A DNA stretch of 64,000 nt from Phallusia mammillata (taxonomy: Eukaryota; Chordata; Ascidiacea; Phlebobranchia; Ascidiidae). Shown here piece after piece: positions 12,776-24,674 of the stretch; positions within the stretch are counted from its first letter, which is position 1; each line of letters starts with the position of its first letter. The DNA is taken from positions 1 to 64,000 of the forward strand of contig QLIY01000561.1 in the NCBI GenBank assembly GCA_003260075.1. The letters are read 5' to 3'. A model generated the notes under the pieces. The model had not been told where the DNA came from, searched no databases, and was given only the letters and a program-made list of their open reading frames with translations. Position numbers and translations under genes: made by a program.

Positions 12776-12902
12776 CTAGATCACGATTCTCTCACAGATG
12801 GCAAGTGCATATCGTGTACACCAACCGTCGTCCATCTGGAAGTTTAAACTCGGGTACAACCATGCACAATCTTGTCCTCCACCGTAGTTGTCAGGTTGAC
12901 CA
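12776..12902 (-). other. Duplicate end of the lectin exon of the next gene (allelic join)
   Basis: This repeats the last part of the lectin exon at 13,247-13,502 on the same strand with a few differences (it ends CERIVI instead of CERILI) and is cut by the G run at 12,903-12,912. The flanking 12,631-12,775 also matches 13,109-13,246. It is best explained as a second haplotype placed in tandem, not as a separate gene. Confidence 0.7.
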
Positions 12903-13246
12903 GGGGGGGGGGAGTTGCCGGTTGGGCTGCGTGTAGTTAATTGTGCTTCCAAGCATCTGAGTGTTTTCATGACTGAATGGTGCATCAAAGCAGTGGATCT
13001 AAAGGTTTTGTGACCGCTACTTTAAAGAGCAGCTATGGAAAATTAACATACAAATTCCAACAAGCATTTACTTCAGGTTGAGCATTGTAACAACATGATG
13101 TATGGTACAACAAGTACAAAATATCAACTAGCAACGTGAGAAAAATGCGGTTACAAAAAAATTAACATTTTAATCCACTTCATGCAGTACCGTTAAACAA
13201 AATGAGGCCAACAACTAAATGTTCAAAACAAATGCATTGTTTGCAG

Positions 13247-15717
13247 CTAGATCAAGATTCTCTCACAGATTGCGAGTGCATATCGTGTACACCAACCGTC
13301 GTCCATCTGAAAGTTTAAACTCGGATACAACCATGCACAATCTTGTCCTCCACCGTAGTTGTCAGGTTGACCACTTGAAAAATCGGTATTGTTGGTTGTC
13401 ATGGCAACGCCATCAACATATTTCCAAACCCCTTCTTGGTCGATGTCGGACAAGCCAATCCAGTATATCAAACTGGGGCGTAGCAGATTGTCAATAATGG
13501 AGCTTGAAAATAGTTTAGATAATGTAATTGCTAGTTTCTTAATAAGGTTACTGTCACAAATGAAATAAACTATGTGGTGCATAGCGGACAACGTGAATTA
13601 AACCAAATTACGTGACTTGCAAATTTGTTACTTCTAAAATGTTATTGAGGCTCAACATGACAGTAGTGTTTATTCATTCACGTTTAATCGAGTTACTATG
13701 CAACACAACTAAAAGTTACCATACAGTGACAAGTAACAATTCGCTGCCAAGTAATAAAGAAATCTGAAAAAAGACGACCTCATAAAATGTGTTGAAATAC
13801 TAGCAAATGGATTTAAAGTGTTACAGTTAGTAAAAAATGTTGGGCCCACGTCCTAAATCTATGTTACATAGCCTACCGGCGAACAGTAGCGTTTCTCATT
13901 CCCCAGGCTGCCAAATCTCCACCAATTGACTGGCAATATGTTCTTGAGTCTGCCCAATTTCTTTCAGTGGTCATAACCACGTGGTCAATTTCTAAAACAA
14001 ACTATAATTACTAAAACCATATCTGGATTTTTAGATTATTAAAATCTTTCGCAAAACCTTGCTCACAATGCTCTCCTTGGTAAAACATTTCACAAGAACA
14101 GTTGTAGCCGGTTGTTGTGTCCAGGCAAGTTCCATTATTTTTGCAGAGATGGTCATTCGCCGAGCAAAAGGTGGGCTCTGAAAAGTTTAAACATTCACAC
14201 AACAGTACATGGGGTATTGTTCTTGAAAACAAGGGGGGGGGGGGTTCGCCGAGCAAAAGGTGGGCTCTGAAAATTTTTAAACTTACAACTTTAAACATTC
14301 ACACAACAGTACATGGGGTATTGTTCTTGAAAACAAGATTCTATGTTTTATAATTGGCTTACGGCAGTGTGTTCCATTTCCTGTGTAATTTGCGTTGCAA
14401 GAACATTCAAAACTGCCCACTGTGTTGATACAAGTTGCGTGTTGATGACAGTTGTGTGTTCCAGGGGGGGGGGGTCTAAACAATAGTGTTTTTATGTATA
14501 TATTGCCATCAGGCTATCTCGACTTCCTCAACGAGATCTTTTTACCTATCTCACAATCTTCTTTTTGGTCTATGCCTTTACAGTAGCAGAACTCCGCATT
14601 GATTCCACCGCTTTGACAAGTTCGATCGCAGTGGTGCTTTCCTGCCGCCAAGTAAGTGATATTACAAAAAATAAAGTTTGACGCTATATGGGCACTATTC
14701 GCTTACTCGTGAATGAAAATGATGTCTGCGAAGGGTCACATGACATACTGGAAACGCCGTTTTTAGTTGAATCATTATATGAGGTTTTTTCTTCATCAGA
14801 ATAAAAAGTAACCGTTCCTCCGTTTTCTACAAAAAATAACAAAGGTTTATTATTTTCGAAGATGTTTTCATAAGCAAATCAGAGTAACCAGACCTTTTAA
14901 AACCCCGGCGTGAATAGCAGCCGCACACACAGACGAATTGCTGTTGTAGAAATTAGTCCCACATACGTAGTTGGAACGACAACCAGAAGGACAATCAACA
15001 TCAGTCACTGAGAATTCTGAGTTTCCCTTTGTGCTGCATTTCACTACGAGCAACACATGAGTTTTATGATTTGCTTAGCTATGGACGAACTTGTCATACT
15101 TTGAAAGGAGTAGGTGAATGAAGTAGAAAAGCACGATTCGCTGGTCACGCTGTATCTTTTAGTGCCTTCGTACTTGGACACTGGTTCACTTTTGAACACC
15201 TCAAAGTATCCTCCATCTTCTAAACGTGGTAATTGTAGAGAAGTTAACAAAGGTCTGATCGTTACTCGGTTCAAAAATATATTTTCGACAATAATTGCAG
15301 TTCAAACATTTATTGATGGATACAGTACCAAGCAGACCAATCGAATTTAAAAGTTGGATACCTTTTGAACTTTAAACATTAACACATGCTTATATAGTGG
15401 CAAAAAAGCACGAAAGGGGGGGGGGCTCGGTACTCGGTTGCATAAATATCTTTTCGACAATAATTGCAGTTCAAACACGAGTAAGCATTATAGCATTTAT
15501 TGATAGATACAGTACCAAGCAGACCAATCGAATTTAAAAGTTGGATACCTTTTAAACTTTAAACATTAACACATGCTTATATAGTGGCAAAAAAGCACGA
15601 AAAAATACTATTTTATTAAAAATACTACTAAATGCATACATTTTATTATTTGAAACGCAACTTACTATCCATCAGTCCAGCGTGCATCGCAGCAAGACAC
15701 AGAGGACCTCTGGCGTA

Positions 15718-15787
<70 letters not shown>

Positions 15788-15967
15788 AGTTTAGTGTCGC
15801 ATGTGGCTATGTAAGATTTGGTTAGTTTTGCTAAGTCGTCTTTGAAACAAATGAATGTGAAATTAAGAAACTACCAAATGTATGCGATAGTTACCTTCCA
15901 TTGCTTCGCAAGTTTGTAAGGCAGCCATCAAGGCGACATAGAGTTTCAAACAATTTAATAACAACAT
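13247..15967 (-). CDS. Secreted LCCL-LCCL-EGF-C-type lectin protein (QPD type)
   Basis: Exons from the start: 15895-15967 (signal peptide, MLLLNCLKLYVALMAAL), 15666-15806 and 15100-15219 (LCCL 1), 14894-15043 and 14707-14826 (LCCL 2, with CAAAIHAGVL and NGVSSMSC), 14546-14641 (EGF-like), 14363-14464 (EGF, cut short), 14058-14177 (EGF), 13877-13991 and 13247-13502 (lectin). Junctions are phase 1 except the one inside the lectin domain (phase 2), which suits domain shuffling. The lectin has WIGLSDID, a QPD motif (galactose-type in known families) and MDD in place of WND. LCCL domains occur in extracellular proteins such as cochlin and factor C; an extracellular recognition or matrix role is likely. 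Two exons are damaged by G runs: the middle of LCCL 1 is replaced by 69 G, and the start of the second EGF is replaced by 11 G. I regard both as assembly faults. Further G runs sit in introns at 14,233 and 15,416. Confidence 0.8.
15718..15786. other. 69-base G run replacing the middle of an LCCL exon
   Basis: On one side the LCCL exon reads ATCDTKL and on the other [15 protein letters not shown], as in the paralogue exon at 20,649-20,804, but roughly 30 residues between them are missing and G stands in their place. This is an assembly gap filled with G. Confidence 0.85.
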
Positions 15968-16639
15968 TATTTAAATCTTACAATGAAGGCAATTGTATAA
16001 TTTACTAATATTTGACGGTGTTGTTTTTCTATCTTGATATCTTTGCTAAAAACTTTTTAATGGATAAAACTGTCTGATATTTGTAGGAACCAATTCGATG
16101 ATAACTAAGTGTAGCTAATATGTCTGATTGTGACTGTAGAACTAATTTAAATTTCAAAACCTCTACTTGAGCTAAACCAGATGGTAAACTAAACCAAGAG
16201 ATATCATAGTGATCACGCGAAACTGTTATTGTAATTGCAAATTAGACGCTGTGTCATAGGCCATACACTTACGCGTCACGTGATGACTGATCAAAACAAG
16301 CGGGAATATTGGATGACATCACAATGTAAATTGTTTGCTTCAAATGATGATAGGGGGGGGGGCACGCGAAACTGTTATTGTAATTGCGAATTAGACGCTG
16401 TGTCATAGGCCATACACTGACGCGTCACGTGATGACTGATCAAAACAAGCGGAAATATTGGATGACATCACAATGTAAATTGTTTGCTTCAAATGATGAT
16501 AGCTGTTGGTGGAAATGACAATATACCTGACATAAAGACAACCATGAACGAACCAGAGTGTTTGAAACAAATGGAAATTGTTTAAATCGTCGATGTAGCC
16601 CAGTGATCACGTCACACGCATATTTTTTTAAACGTCAGT

Positions 16640-17019
16640 TTAAACCCATACAAGGTAGCTTCCAAAAAACATCACACTCAGCATTTTATTAGGGCTGCAG
16701 CACCCTATACCGATAACAATTAGTGCCCCAGCAAGTTGATATTGCATTCTAGCTCTGTGTAACATAATATCCAATATTAAATAACGCCTACAACACGGCA
16801 AACCGACTATAATATGTACATACAAGTAGTTATTGGGGATTAGTGGTTAACCAATGACAAAATAACTGTGATAACATCCGCTATCTTTTAACACACACAC
16901 AAGAGGTTATGTTGCATAAGTTTTGTGGCTATTACATTGCGGAACAAACTAACAGTTAGATAGTTAGATAACAGTAGATACTTAACAGTAGCAGCAAGTG
17001 TTTATTGTTGGGGGGGGGG
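16640..17019. repeat. Dispersed repeat copy and stitched duplication between two lectin genes
   Basis: About 16,690-16,960 is another copy of the repeat family seen at 4,020-4,740. G runs at 16,353-16,362 and 17,010-17,019 are each followed by a near-copy of the preceding 80-150 bases. No gene is seen between 15,968 and 17,210. Confidence 0.5.
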
Positions 17020-17210
17020 CAGTTTTGTGGCTATTACATTGCGGAACAAACTAACAGTTAGATAACAGTAGATACTTAACAGTAGCAGCAAGTGTTTATT
17101 GTTAGTTGCGAACCCATGTGTTAAATCGAAATATTTAAACATTCCAGGTAAGACCTTTAGCTTTAATTAGCTAAGATATATTTATTTGAATAATCACTAC
17201 TCGTAATTTC

Positions 17211-17272
17211 GCAGCAAGACACAGGGGACCGCTGGCGTAATCGTCAGTCCCACAAAAATCTGAGTGTTGTTT
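17211..17272 (-). pseudogene. Orphan LCCL exon fragment
   Basis: Read on the minus strand, this codes for [20 protein letters not shown], the centre of an LCCL first-half exon. It has no partner exons: it lies between the start of the gene ending at 13,247 and the end of the gene starting at 21,089. It carries the very segment lost in the G-filled LCCL exon at 15,666-15,806, so it may be a misplaced contig piece of that exon; a real relic is the alternative. Confidence 0.65.
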
Positions 17273-17440
17273 TCAGTGGAAGTAACGAAAAAGCAAAGAA
17301 AAAACAGAAACAAGGACAGTTTGTTTAAAAATAGTTTTTTTTTCTTGTATCGTTCAATGACATGTTATAACACGTGGTGATATGTAGTTGAGAAATTTCT
17401 TTGACGACGCTAACTGTGGGAGATAGTTACTTTTATATTG

Positions 17441-20400
17441 TTAATTTAAGGTTCTTTCACAGATTGCACGGTAGTTTTGACCGCAATTGTCGTCGTCCAT
17501 TCGATAGTTATTCTCCCGCTGCAATCTCGCGCAATCCGCATCGCCAAGCGAGTCGTTCGGTTCGCCATCAGCGAAATCAGTGTTTGCGGCTGTCGCGTTA
17601 ACGCCGTCAATATATTTCCAAATTCCTTCCTGCTCGATGTCAGACAAACCGATCCAGTAGTAGTCATAGAGACCGGGTCGTACCACATTTTCGATAATCC
17701 AGCTAAAAAAACACCTTTCGGTTTATATTCCTGTATTCCAAGGTATAAAGTTTGTTTTCAGTCAAATTACGTTAAAGACTTAAAGCATCAAATAAATCTG
17801 GGGGGTTTAATTTACAATGAGGTTAAATGCAAAGCAACGTGGCACAAAATTATTGGTACATTTAAGGCCTCACTAAAAACCGTACGTTGCCGGGTTTACG
17901 AAAGCCCAGTATCTGCTCTTTAACTTGTTGCCGATTTAAAAGAGTTTCATAAAACAGTAAGCGTGGTGCGTCGGCAACGGTAAAAACTAATCAAAGTCGG
18001 CTTACTAAATTCCCTGATTGCGCGTGGTAAGGGGCCGCTGAAAACTAGAACAACATACTTGCGGGTCGACGCGTTTCTCATGCCCCAAGTGGCGAGATCT
18101 CCACTGATTGACTGACAATATGATCTTGACTCAGTCCAGGTCATTGCAGTGGTTGTCAATTGATGATGTTCAAATTGATGAACTGTCAGTAGATAAGTAG
18201 TTTTAAACGACCAAGCCATTCTATATTATATTTTAAAGTATTTGTATAACAAGCTACATTAAATCGAAAATGATGAATCAATGCAGAAATTTTAATTTCG
18301 TTTTCTAAACTTAACAAAATGTACCTCTAAACTACAGTTTAAAATATAGTTTGAAGGAATACCTGTCTGACAGTTGTTTCCCGTGTACCAGACAGTACAA
18401 GAACATGTGTAATCTGTGCTGGTATCTGCACACGTTCCGCTGTTCTGACAAAGACCAGGGTTGGAGGCGCAAAAATTTGGTGCTAAAAGTAGAGAGTGGG
18501 TCAGACACTAAAGAAGTAGGCTACAGCAAGGTTTACCGCCTAACTTACCACATACTGTTCCATTTCCTGTGTAGTTTGCGTTGCATGAACATTGGAAACC
18601 ACCCGCTGTGTTGATGCAAGTTGCGTATTGGTGGCAGTTGTGTGTTCCACTCGTACATTCGTTGAGGTCTTTACAGAAACACGAAAAACGATTGGCACGT
18701 TACGTAGCGGTCAAAATGTTTGCAAAACCAATTTACCAGTTTCGCAATGCTGACCAGTGTAACCATCAAGGCACAAACAGTTGTAACTGATTTCGGTATC
18801 AAGGCACGTTGCTCCATTTTGACAAATTCCGACACTTTGCGTGCAATAGTCAGAGACTAAAAAATATAAAAGTCTTAATTGAAGTAACCATCGAGAATAC
18901 AAATACCATTTTAAATGGATGAGAATAAAAAATTCTCAGGTACCGCATTGTGTGCCATTTCCTGTGTAGTTTGCGTTGCATGAACATTGGAAACTACCCA
19001 CTGTGTTATTGCAAGTTGCGTATTGGTGACAGTTGTGTGATCGAGTCGTGCATTCGTCGATATCTAAATAAACATTGCGAACGTAAAATTCTGCGTACAA
19101 CAGTAAGAACTAAGATGCTTACCGATTTCACAGTCCTCGCCTTTGGTCCCTGGTAGACAGGAACAGAATTCCGCATTGATTCCCGACAAACATTGACCTT
19201 CATTTTGACAGCTTCGCAAACAAGTGTTTTCATCTAAAAAAATTTAAACGATTAATTAAACGATGTCAAGTTTATAGAGCTCTTCTGGCAAACATATTTT
19301 TAAACCGACGTTTCGACGTCCAAAACAGGTCGCCTTTATCAGGGTATTATAGGGATGGGCCGAGCTGATCCAGAAACCGAGTACTCGGTATACCGAGCAT
19401 CGCTGTTTTTGATGCTCGGTGCTCGGCCGAGCAGTTGCGCAAACTGACCCGAGCATTGAACAAAAACGAATGATTTTTTAAATGCACTAGATGGTGGATA
19501 AACGCGAACTTTATGGGCATGTGCAGCTTAATAAAACACTGCCGGTGACGTAAGAGGCCTTGTAGGGCTAAAACGTAAAGAGGGGATTTTTTGTGACGTC
19601 ATAATGCACCGAGCGTGCTCGACCAAACAGAACATTCGCAGTTTTGGCACATCCCTCGGAGGGTAAATAACACTGAATGCGCGAAGTACAGTGCACCATA
19701 AACAAACGAAAAAAGAATTAACGCAAGCGCTTCACAACGCAACGAAAACACTTTGTGATAACGAATGATTTGGGCTCTAATTAAAGGATGTATACAACTG
19801 CTTTGTGGTACTTAGTTTTGTAGGGTTGTGTATTAATCCAGTCCATAATGTTAACAAAAGTAAAAAAAATCTACAAAAACATACCGACATAGTAAAATGA
19901 ACTGCGCAAAATTTCACTTGACTGCGTTTCTTTACTTTCACGCATGTAAAAGGTCACCGCACCTCCGTTATCTGAAAAAAAAATCCAGTAGTGGACAAGT
20001 TCTATTTTTTGGAAACAAACAAAATATAATCTACGAACCAGTTAAAATTCCTTCCTTAATAGCAGCCGCACAAACGGGGGGGGGGGAGGACAAACAACAT
20101 TAGTTACTGAAAATTCTGAGTATCCCTTTGTGCTGCATTTCACTAAGCAAAAATCAAAATTATGGTATTTACTTTGAAATGCATACGAAGTTCTTACTTA
20201 GAAATGAATATGTGTTGGTGGTGGAACCACACGATTCGCTGGTGACGCCAAATCTTGTTGTGCCATTATACATGGGAAGTGGGTCGCTTTTGAACACCTC
20301 AAAATATCCTCCTTCATCTAAAATATAATTTTACCACTATTCAAAGTTTTCTTAGTTGCAATGCAAATATATGCCAAACAAGGGGGGGGGGGGTGGTGGT

Positions 20401-21089
20401 GGAACCACACGATTCGCTGGTTATGCCAAATCTTATGGTGCCATTATACATGGGAAGTGGATCGCTTTTAAACACTTCGAAATATCCTCCTTCACCTAAA
20501 ATATAATTTTATCACTATTCAAAGTTTTCTTAGTTGCAATGCAAATATATGCCAAACAAGACAAAATGCTCACTAATTTAACACGAAATTTGCAAGGTAA
20601 TGTACAGGTTTACTGTGGGATACGTTGTGGTCAAACGAGACGACTTACTGTCCATTAGTCCAGCATGCATCGCAGCAAGACACAGAGGGCCACTGGCGTA
20701 GTCGTCAGTCCCACACAAATCTGAATGTTGCATCCAACAGCCGCCAGGACAAACGACTTTTGTGATGGAGTGTTTCAAATCCGACAGTTTAGTGTCACAT
20801 GTGGCTAAACACAAATTAGGTTTTTCTATTTATCATGTCACAGTTACACTTTGCAGTCAAGTATTACATTAGAATTTTTACAGTGTAATTTTGACAACTC
20901 GCGTGTACCACATAAACGTGCCTTCATGCAGAAACATTAACTGATGTTGCCATAGTAGGTTAAATATGAGATGAAACGGTTTTACTTGTTTTTAGTTGTA
21001 CCTTGCAAGGATATACTTCCTTGAAAATGGGATAAAATCCGCACCAGCAAAACGTAAAAACCAATAATCCAATTTAGCGACTTAGCCAT
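17441..21089 (-). CDS. Secreted LCCL-LCCL-(EGF)5-C-type lectin protein (EPN type)
   Basis: Exons from the start: 21002-21089 (signal peptide, [19 protein letters not shown]), 20649-20804 and 20198-20317 (LCCL 1), 20039-20142 and 19885-19971 (LCCL 2), 19123-19233 (EGF), 18944-19063 (calcium-binding-type EGF, DIDEC), 18737-18856 (EGF), 18549-18668 (calcium-binding-type EGF), 18363-18482 (EGF), 18059-18182 and 17441-17702 (lectin). All splice sites are GT/AG and phases agree. The lectin has WIGLSDIE, an EPN motif (mannose-type in known families), YRMDDDNC in place of the WND region, and ends CERTLN and stop. Compared with the gene at 13,247-15,967 it has two extra EGF domains. LCCL 2 is odd: its first exon is cut by 11 G at 20,076-20,086, and its second exon is 87 bases instead of 120 and lacks the conserved NGV stretch. 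The LCCL 1 second exon is duplicated around the G run 20,382-20,393. An extracellular sugar-binding recognition protein is the most likely product. Confidence 0.83.
19351..19656. mobile_element. Possible small inverted-repeat element in an intron
   Basis: The segment begins AGGGATGGGCC and ends with the complement of AGGGATGTGCC, and is rich in CGAG/CTCG palindromes. It sits in the large intron between exons 19,123-19,233 and 19,885-19,971. I could not find a clear target-site duplication. Confidence 0.35.
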
Positions 21090-23411
21090 TATAAAAATTC
21101 TACAGTCTCAAAATTACAAAACTGTATTAGTCTAAAGATTTCCTAAAACATGACGGGTGCCACTAGCTGCCACCTTTGCGAAAAGGTGGTGTACAAAATA
21201 TTGCATACTAAGTACTAGGTTATATTAGTTGCCAACCAAAAAGTTAGTAAGCAAGTAGGTAGGTTAACCAAACTTGTATACAACTACAGTTAATAAATCA
21301 AATCAGTTTTGCCTTAACATAAAGATAAACAAGAACGGGATAAAATATGATATAACTCATGTTTCTCAAGCCTAACAATATTTACGATACGTCAAAATCC
21401 CCAATAACGTCAAAATGCGACTAAACAACAGACAAACGACTCTTAAGTGGGCATTTGGTTAATAGCCAACGTTTGACCCACTTCGGGTCAAGTAGTTAAA
21501 TACCGTTTAACGGGTTATGAACCTTCTATATTTGTCTACATATAAATGTCATTTAGCAGTTGGCTGAGCCCAGAGCAGCGCACTTTCTATCTAAATGTCA
21601 GATAAATTGCTAACGAAAAGGAGCAACTCTATAAATAACAAATTGTCAAATTTGACACTGCTGTTCTGTGTTCTACGGGGCTACAATGTTATAAATACAC
21701 TGTGATAAATATGTTGGTACACACACAAGCTACATACTTAAAAAATGGTAGAATGTTGCTCAAAAATAAGAATTTATGTTTGCCAGTAAAGTTTGCCTAG
21801 GTTTGCAAGTTTATGGCTATTTTTTCCATATATACTTTGCAAAATAAAACTCATTGACATCTACCTCAATTGGAGAACAGTATGGACAAACTTGTAAGCT
21901 AAGGAAGGAAATTACAAGAAGAGTAAAATATTTTGGTACAATTATCTTGCGTTGACATGCATACTCAAATATGAGTAAACGAAGCAAATTAAGATGTACG
22001 GTAGTCCGATTTTTCAATAAAAACATTTGTAGTGATGAGTTTTCCCACTGTCTAATTTCAAATTAATTAATTTATTTTGAGTAGGGTCCCAAATTTATTT
22101 TAGCAAGGAATCAATTGAAGCATTAATTATGTTTTATGTTCAATTAGTATGATGTAACGGTGACAAACGAGGTCAAGTTTTTATTCTTACTTATTCTAAC
22201 AAACAACCATAAGATAAATAAGTCGAATCGGCAAGCTTTGTAAATACATGTACTAATAGGAACCTAAACGATCAAATAAAATGCCCATTTACACAAGAAT
22301 CTTAGATGATTAATGATTTTGTTTGATTATTGTAAAGGTTTTTTAACACTTTATGGCCATAAATTATAATGACTGAGCCACAAAAAAAAACATGAATAGC
22401 TGACAAAAACAAAATGCAGTTCTGTTATTTGTAAACTTTTGTTATTAATTAAGGTTAGAAAAGAAGGCATTACTACCCAAGTTTAACATTAAAACAGGCA
22501 ATTATGCAGTGGTTTTTCATTGTTGCTTTGAATCTGCAAAGTATAACAGCTGTATGACAAGAATAGAACCGGTTCCCTATTTTTATACAGTTGTGACCCC
22601 ATCCAGATACGACTATCGTTTGAAAGTGGGATAGAACATGCGAAATTGACATGCAAAATAACTTTTTAGGAGTGTAATGCACTGAGCAATACATGAACTT
22701 ACTTTGCTACTGTTTAAGAAGCTTTCCAGAGTCTTTGCTTCAATTTCCCAACTGAATATATCCACTGTGGTTTATAAAGTTCAATAAAAATGTAGAAGTG
22801 CAACAGTTATCTGCAATTGTGTGAAAGTCTCTGTGTTAAGCCAAAAATGTGGTAGAAAATACCTCCATTTAGAAATGTGTATTGAGAAAATTACCATTGC
22901 CAAAATTAAAGTTGTGACGGAAGACAGGTAAGTCAGAATTTGTAATACAACTCATGAGAAATTGACGTGATTACTTGGAACAGCAGTTTCTCTGCTTAAT
23001 CAAAGACTCTTCTATTTTGTTTACACTGACCTAAAAAATACAGCAAAAACATTAAGAACAAAAAGTGCATTTCTTTTCTACCAGAGCTCGGGGACTAACA
23101 TTAGATTATACAAAGTTTCGTGAGTCTGTGACCAGCTCATGACATATACCTAATTTTTATTAACTCCATGAGGTTTTCATTGTACTGAAGAAATAAAGCA
23201 CCAAGACCAAGAAGGATTGAGAAACACTGCAATAGTGGTTACTACTTGTGGTTAGTCTTATCTCTGACTAAAATCAGGGATTTCATCATGCATTTGCCAA
23301 ACATTTCAAAGGGAAAAGCGTAGGAAATGAAAACACTAAAACATGCGGTGCAGCATGCACTATTGGGCTGTGGGTTTATTGTTATAGCTGTTAAAAACCT
23401 CATGGTTTTAT
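21090..23411. other. AT-rich intergenic DNA, nothing recognised
   Basis: No exon with domain similarity or sound splice sites was found between the start of the lectin gene at 21,089 and the EGF pseudogene. Short open frames appear to be chance. Confidence 0.5.
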
Positions 23412-23499
23412 AACTTCCATACGTTGTCCATGAGTTTACATTTTCTCTGCAACAGAACTTCCATACGTTGTCCATGAGTTTACATTTTCTCTGCAACAA
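23412..23499. repeat. Exact 44-bp tandem duplication
   Basis: Two adjacent copies (23,412-23,455 and 23,456-23,499) of a 44-base unit starting aacttccatacg appear identical. No G run or N lies at the junction, so this is probably real. Confidence 0.75.
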
Positions 23500-23925
23500 T
23501 GCCGTCGAAATTTCCATTTTAGTGAAGGTAATCATAGTTAAGTAACTTACTAACAGGACTACTATACACTAACATATAATCAGCGTTCCCACGCAATTTT
23601 CGTTTTTAAAATCCATGCCTTTTCCAAAACTTTTCAAGAAAAAAATACCAAATTTCCATAACCTTAATCGAAAAAAAATTAGGAATTCCCATAGTAAAAC
23701 TAGGAAAGAGGCTTTGGTATATGTAGCCAATTTACCATACTTGCATCGAATATACAAACGTTACGATATTTGAAATTCCTATCTCTATCTGGCATTTTCA
23801 GGGCAAAAGGTGCCAAATTCCATACTTTTTCAAGGACTTTTGCAAAAGATGGCTTTTTTCAAAACTTTTCCAGGCCTTAGAAATACAAAATTAAATTCCA
23901 TAACTTTGTTTACCGCCTAACTTAC

Positions 23926-24674
23926 CGCATACTGTTCCATTTCCTGTGTAGTTTGCGTTGCATGAACATTGGAAACTACCCGCTGTTTTGATACAAGTTG
24001 CGTGTTGGTGGCAGTTGTGTGTTTCACTCGTACATTCGTTAATGTCTTTACAAAAACACGAAAAACGATTGGCACGTTACGTAGCGGTCAATATGTTTGC
24101 AAAACCAATTTACCAGTTTCCCAATGCTGACCAGTATAGCCATCAAGGCACTAACAGCTGTAACTGATTTCGGTATCAAGGCACGTTGCTCAATTTTGAC
24201 AAATTCCGACACTTTGCGTGCAATAGTCAGGAACTAAAAAATACAAAAAGATTAATTAAAATAACAACCAAGTCGTATTTTGAAAGGATGAGAATGAAAC
24301 AATTGTCAGTTACCGCATTGTGTGCCATTTCCTGTGTAGTTTGCGTTGCATGAACATTAGAAACTACCCACTGTGTTGATACAAATTGCGTGTTGATGAC
24401 AGTTGTGTGTTCCACTTGTACATTCATTGAAATCTGATTATTATTTTTGAACAGAAGTTAAAAGATTTAACGTTTGTATCTCGCAAGTTATTAGATACAA
24501 ACAGAAAACATCTTGCGTTTTTGAACACTTAACAACTAACCGCATTTGATGCCATTCCCTACGTAATTTGCCTTGCAAGAACATTTGAAACCACCCACTG
24601 TGTTGTTGCAAGTTGCGTATTGGTGGCAGTTGTGTGATTCAGTTGTACATTCGTCATCATGAACACATGGAGAC
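23926..24674 (-). pseudogene. EGF-array pseudogene related to the LCCL-lectin genes
   Basis: Four exons in order are 24541-24674, 24314-24433, 24114-24233 and 23926-24045, each an EGF exon bounded by AG/GT. Three are 120 bases long and align with EGF exons of the gene at 17,441-21,089. The exon 24,314-24,433 has TAA where the paralogue has CAA (around 24,359), and the exon 24,114-24,233 has two stops (TGA for GGA and TAG for TTG). No LCCL, lectin or start exon was found with it. The multiple nonsense codons make this a pseudogene, although the exons at 23,926 and 24,541 are still open. Confidence 0.8.

Noticed and set aside
14157-14274. Extra EGF exon start beside 14,058-14,177
   Set aside because: It repeats the same exon edge across a G run and has no complete exon; it is a stitched duplicate.
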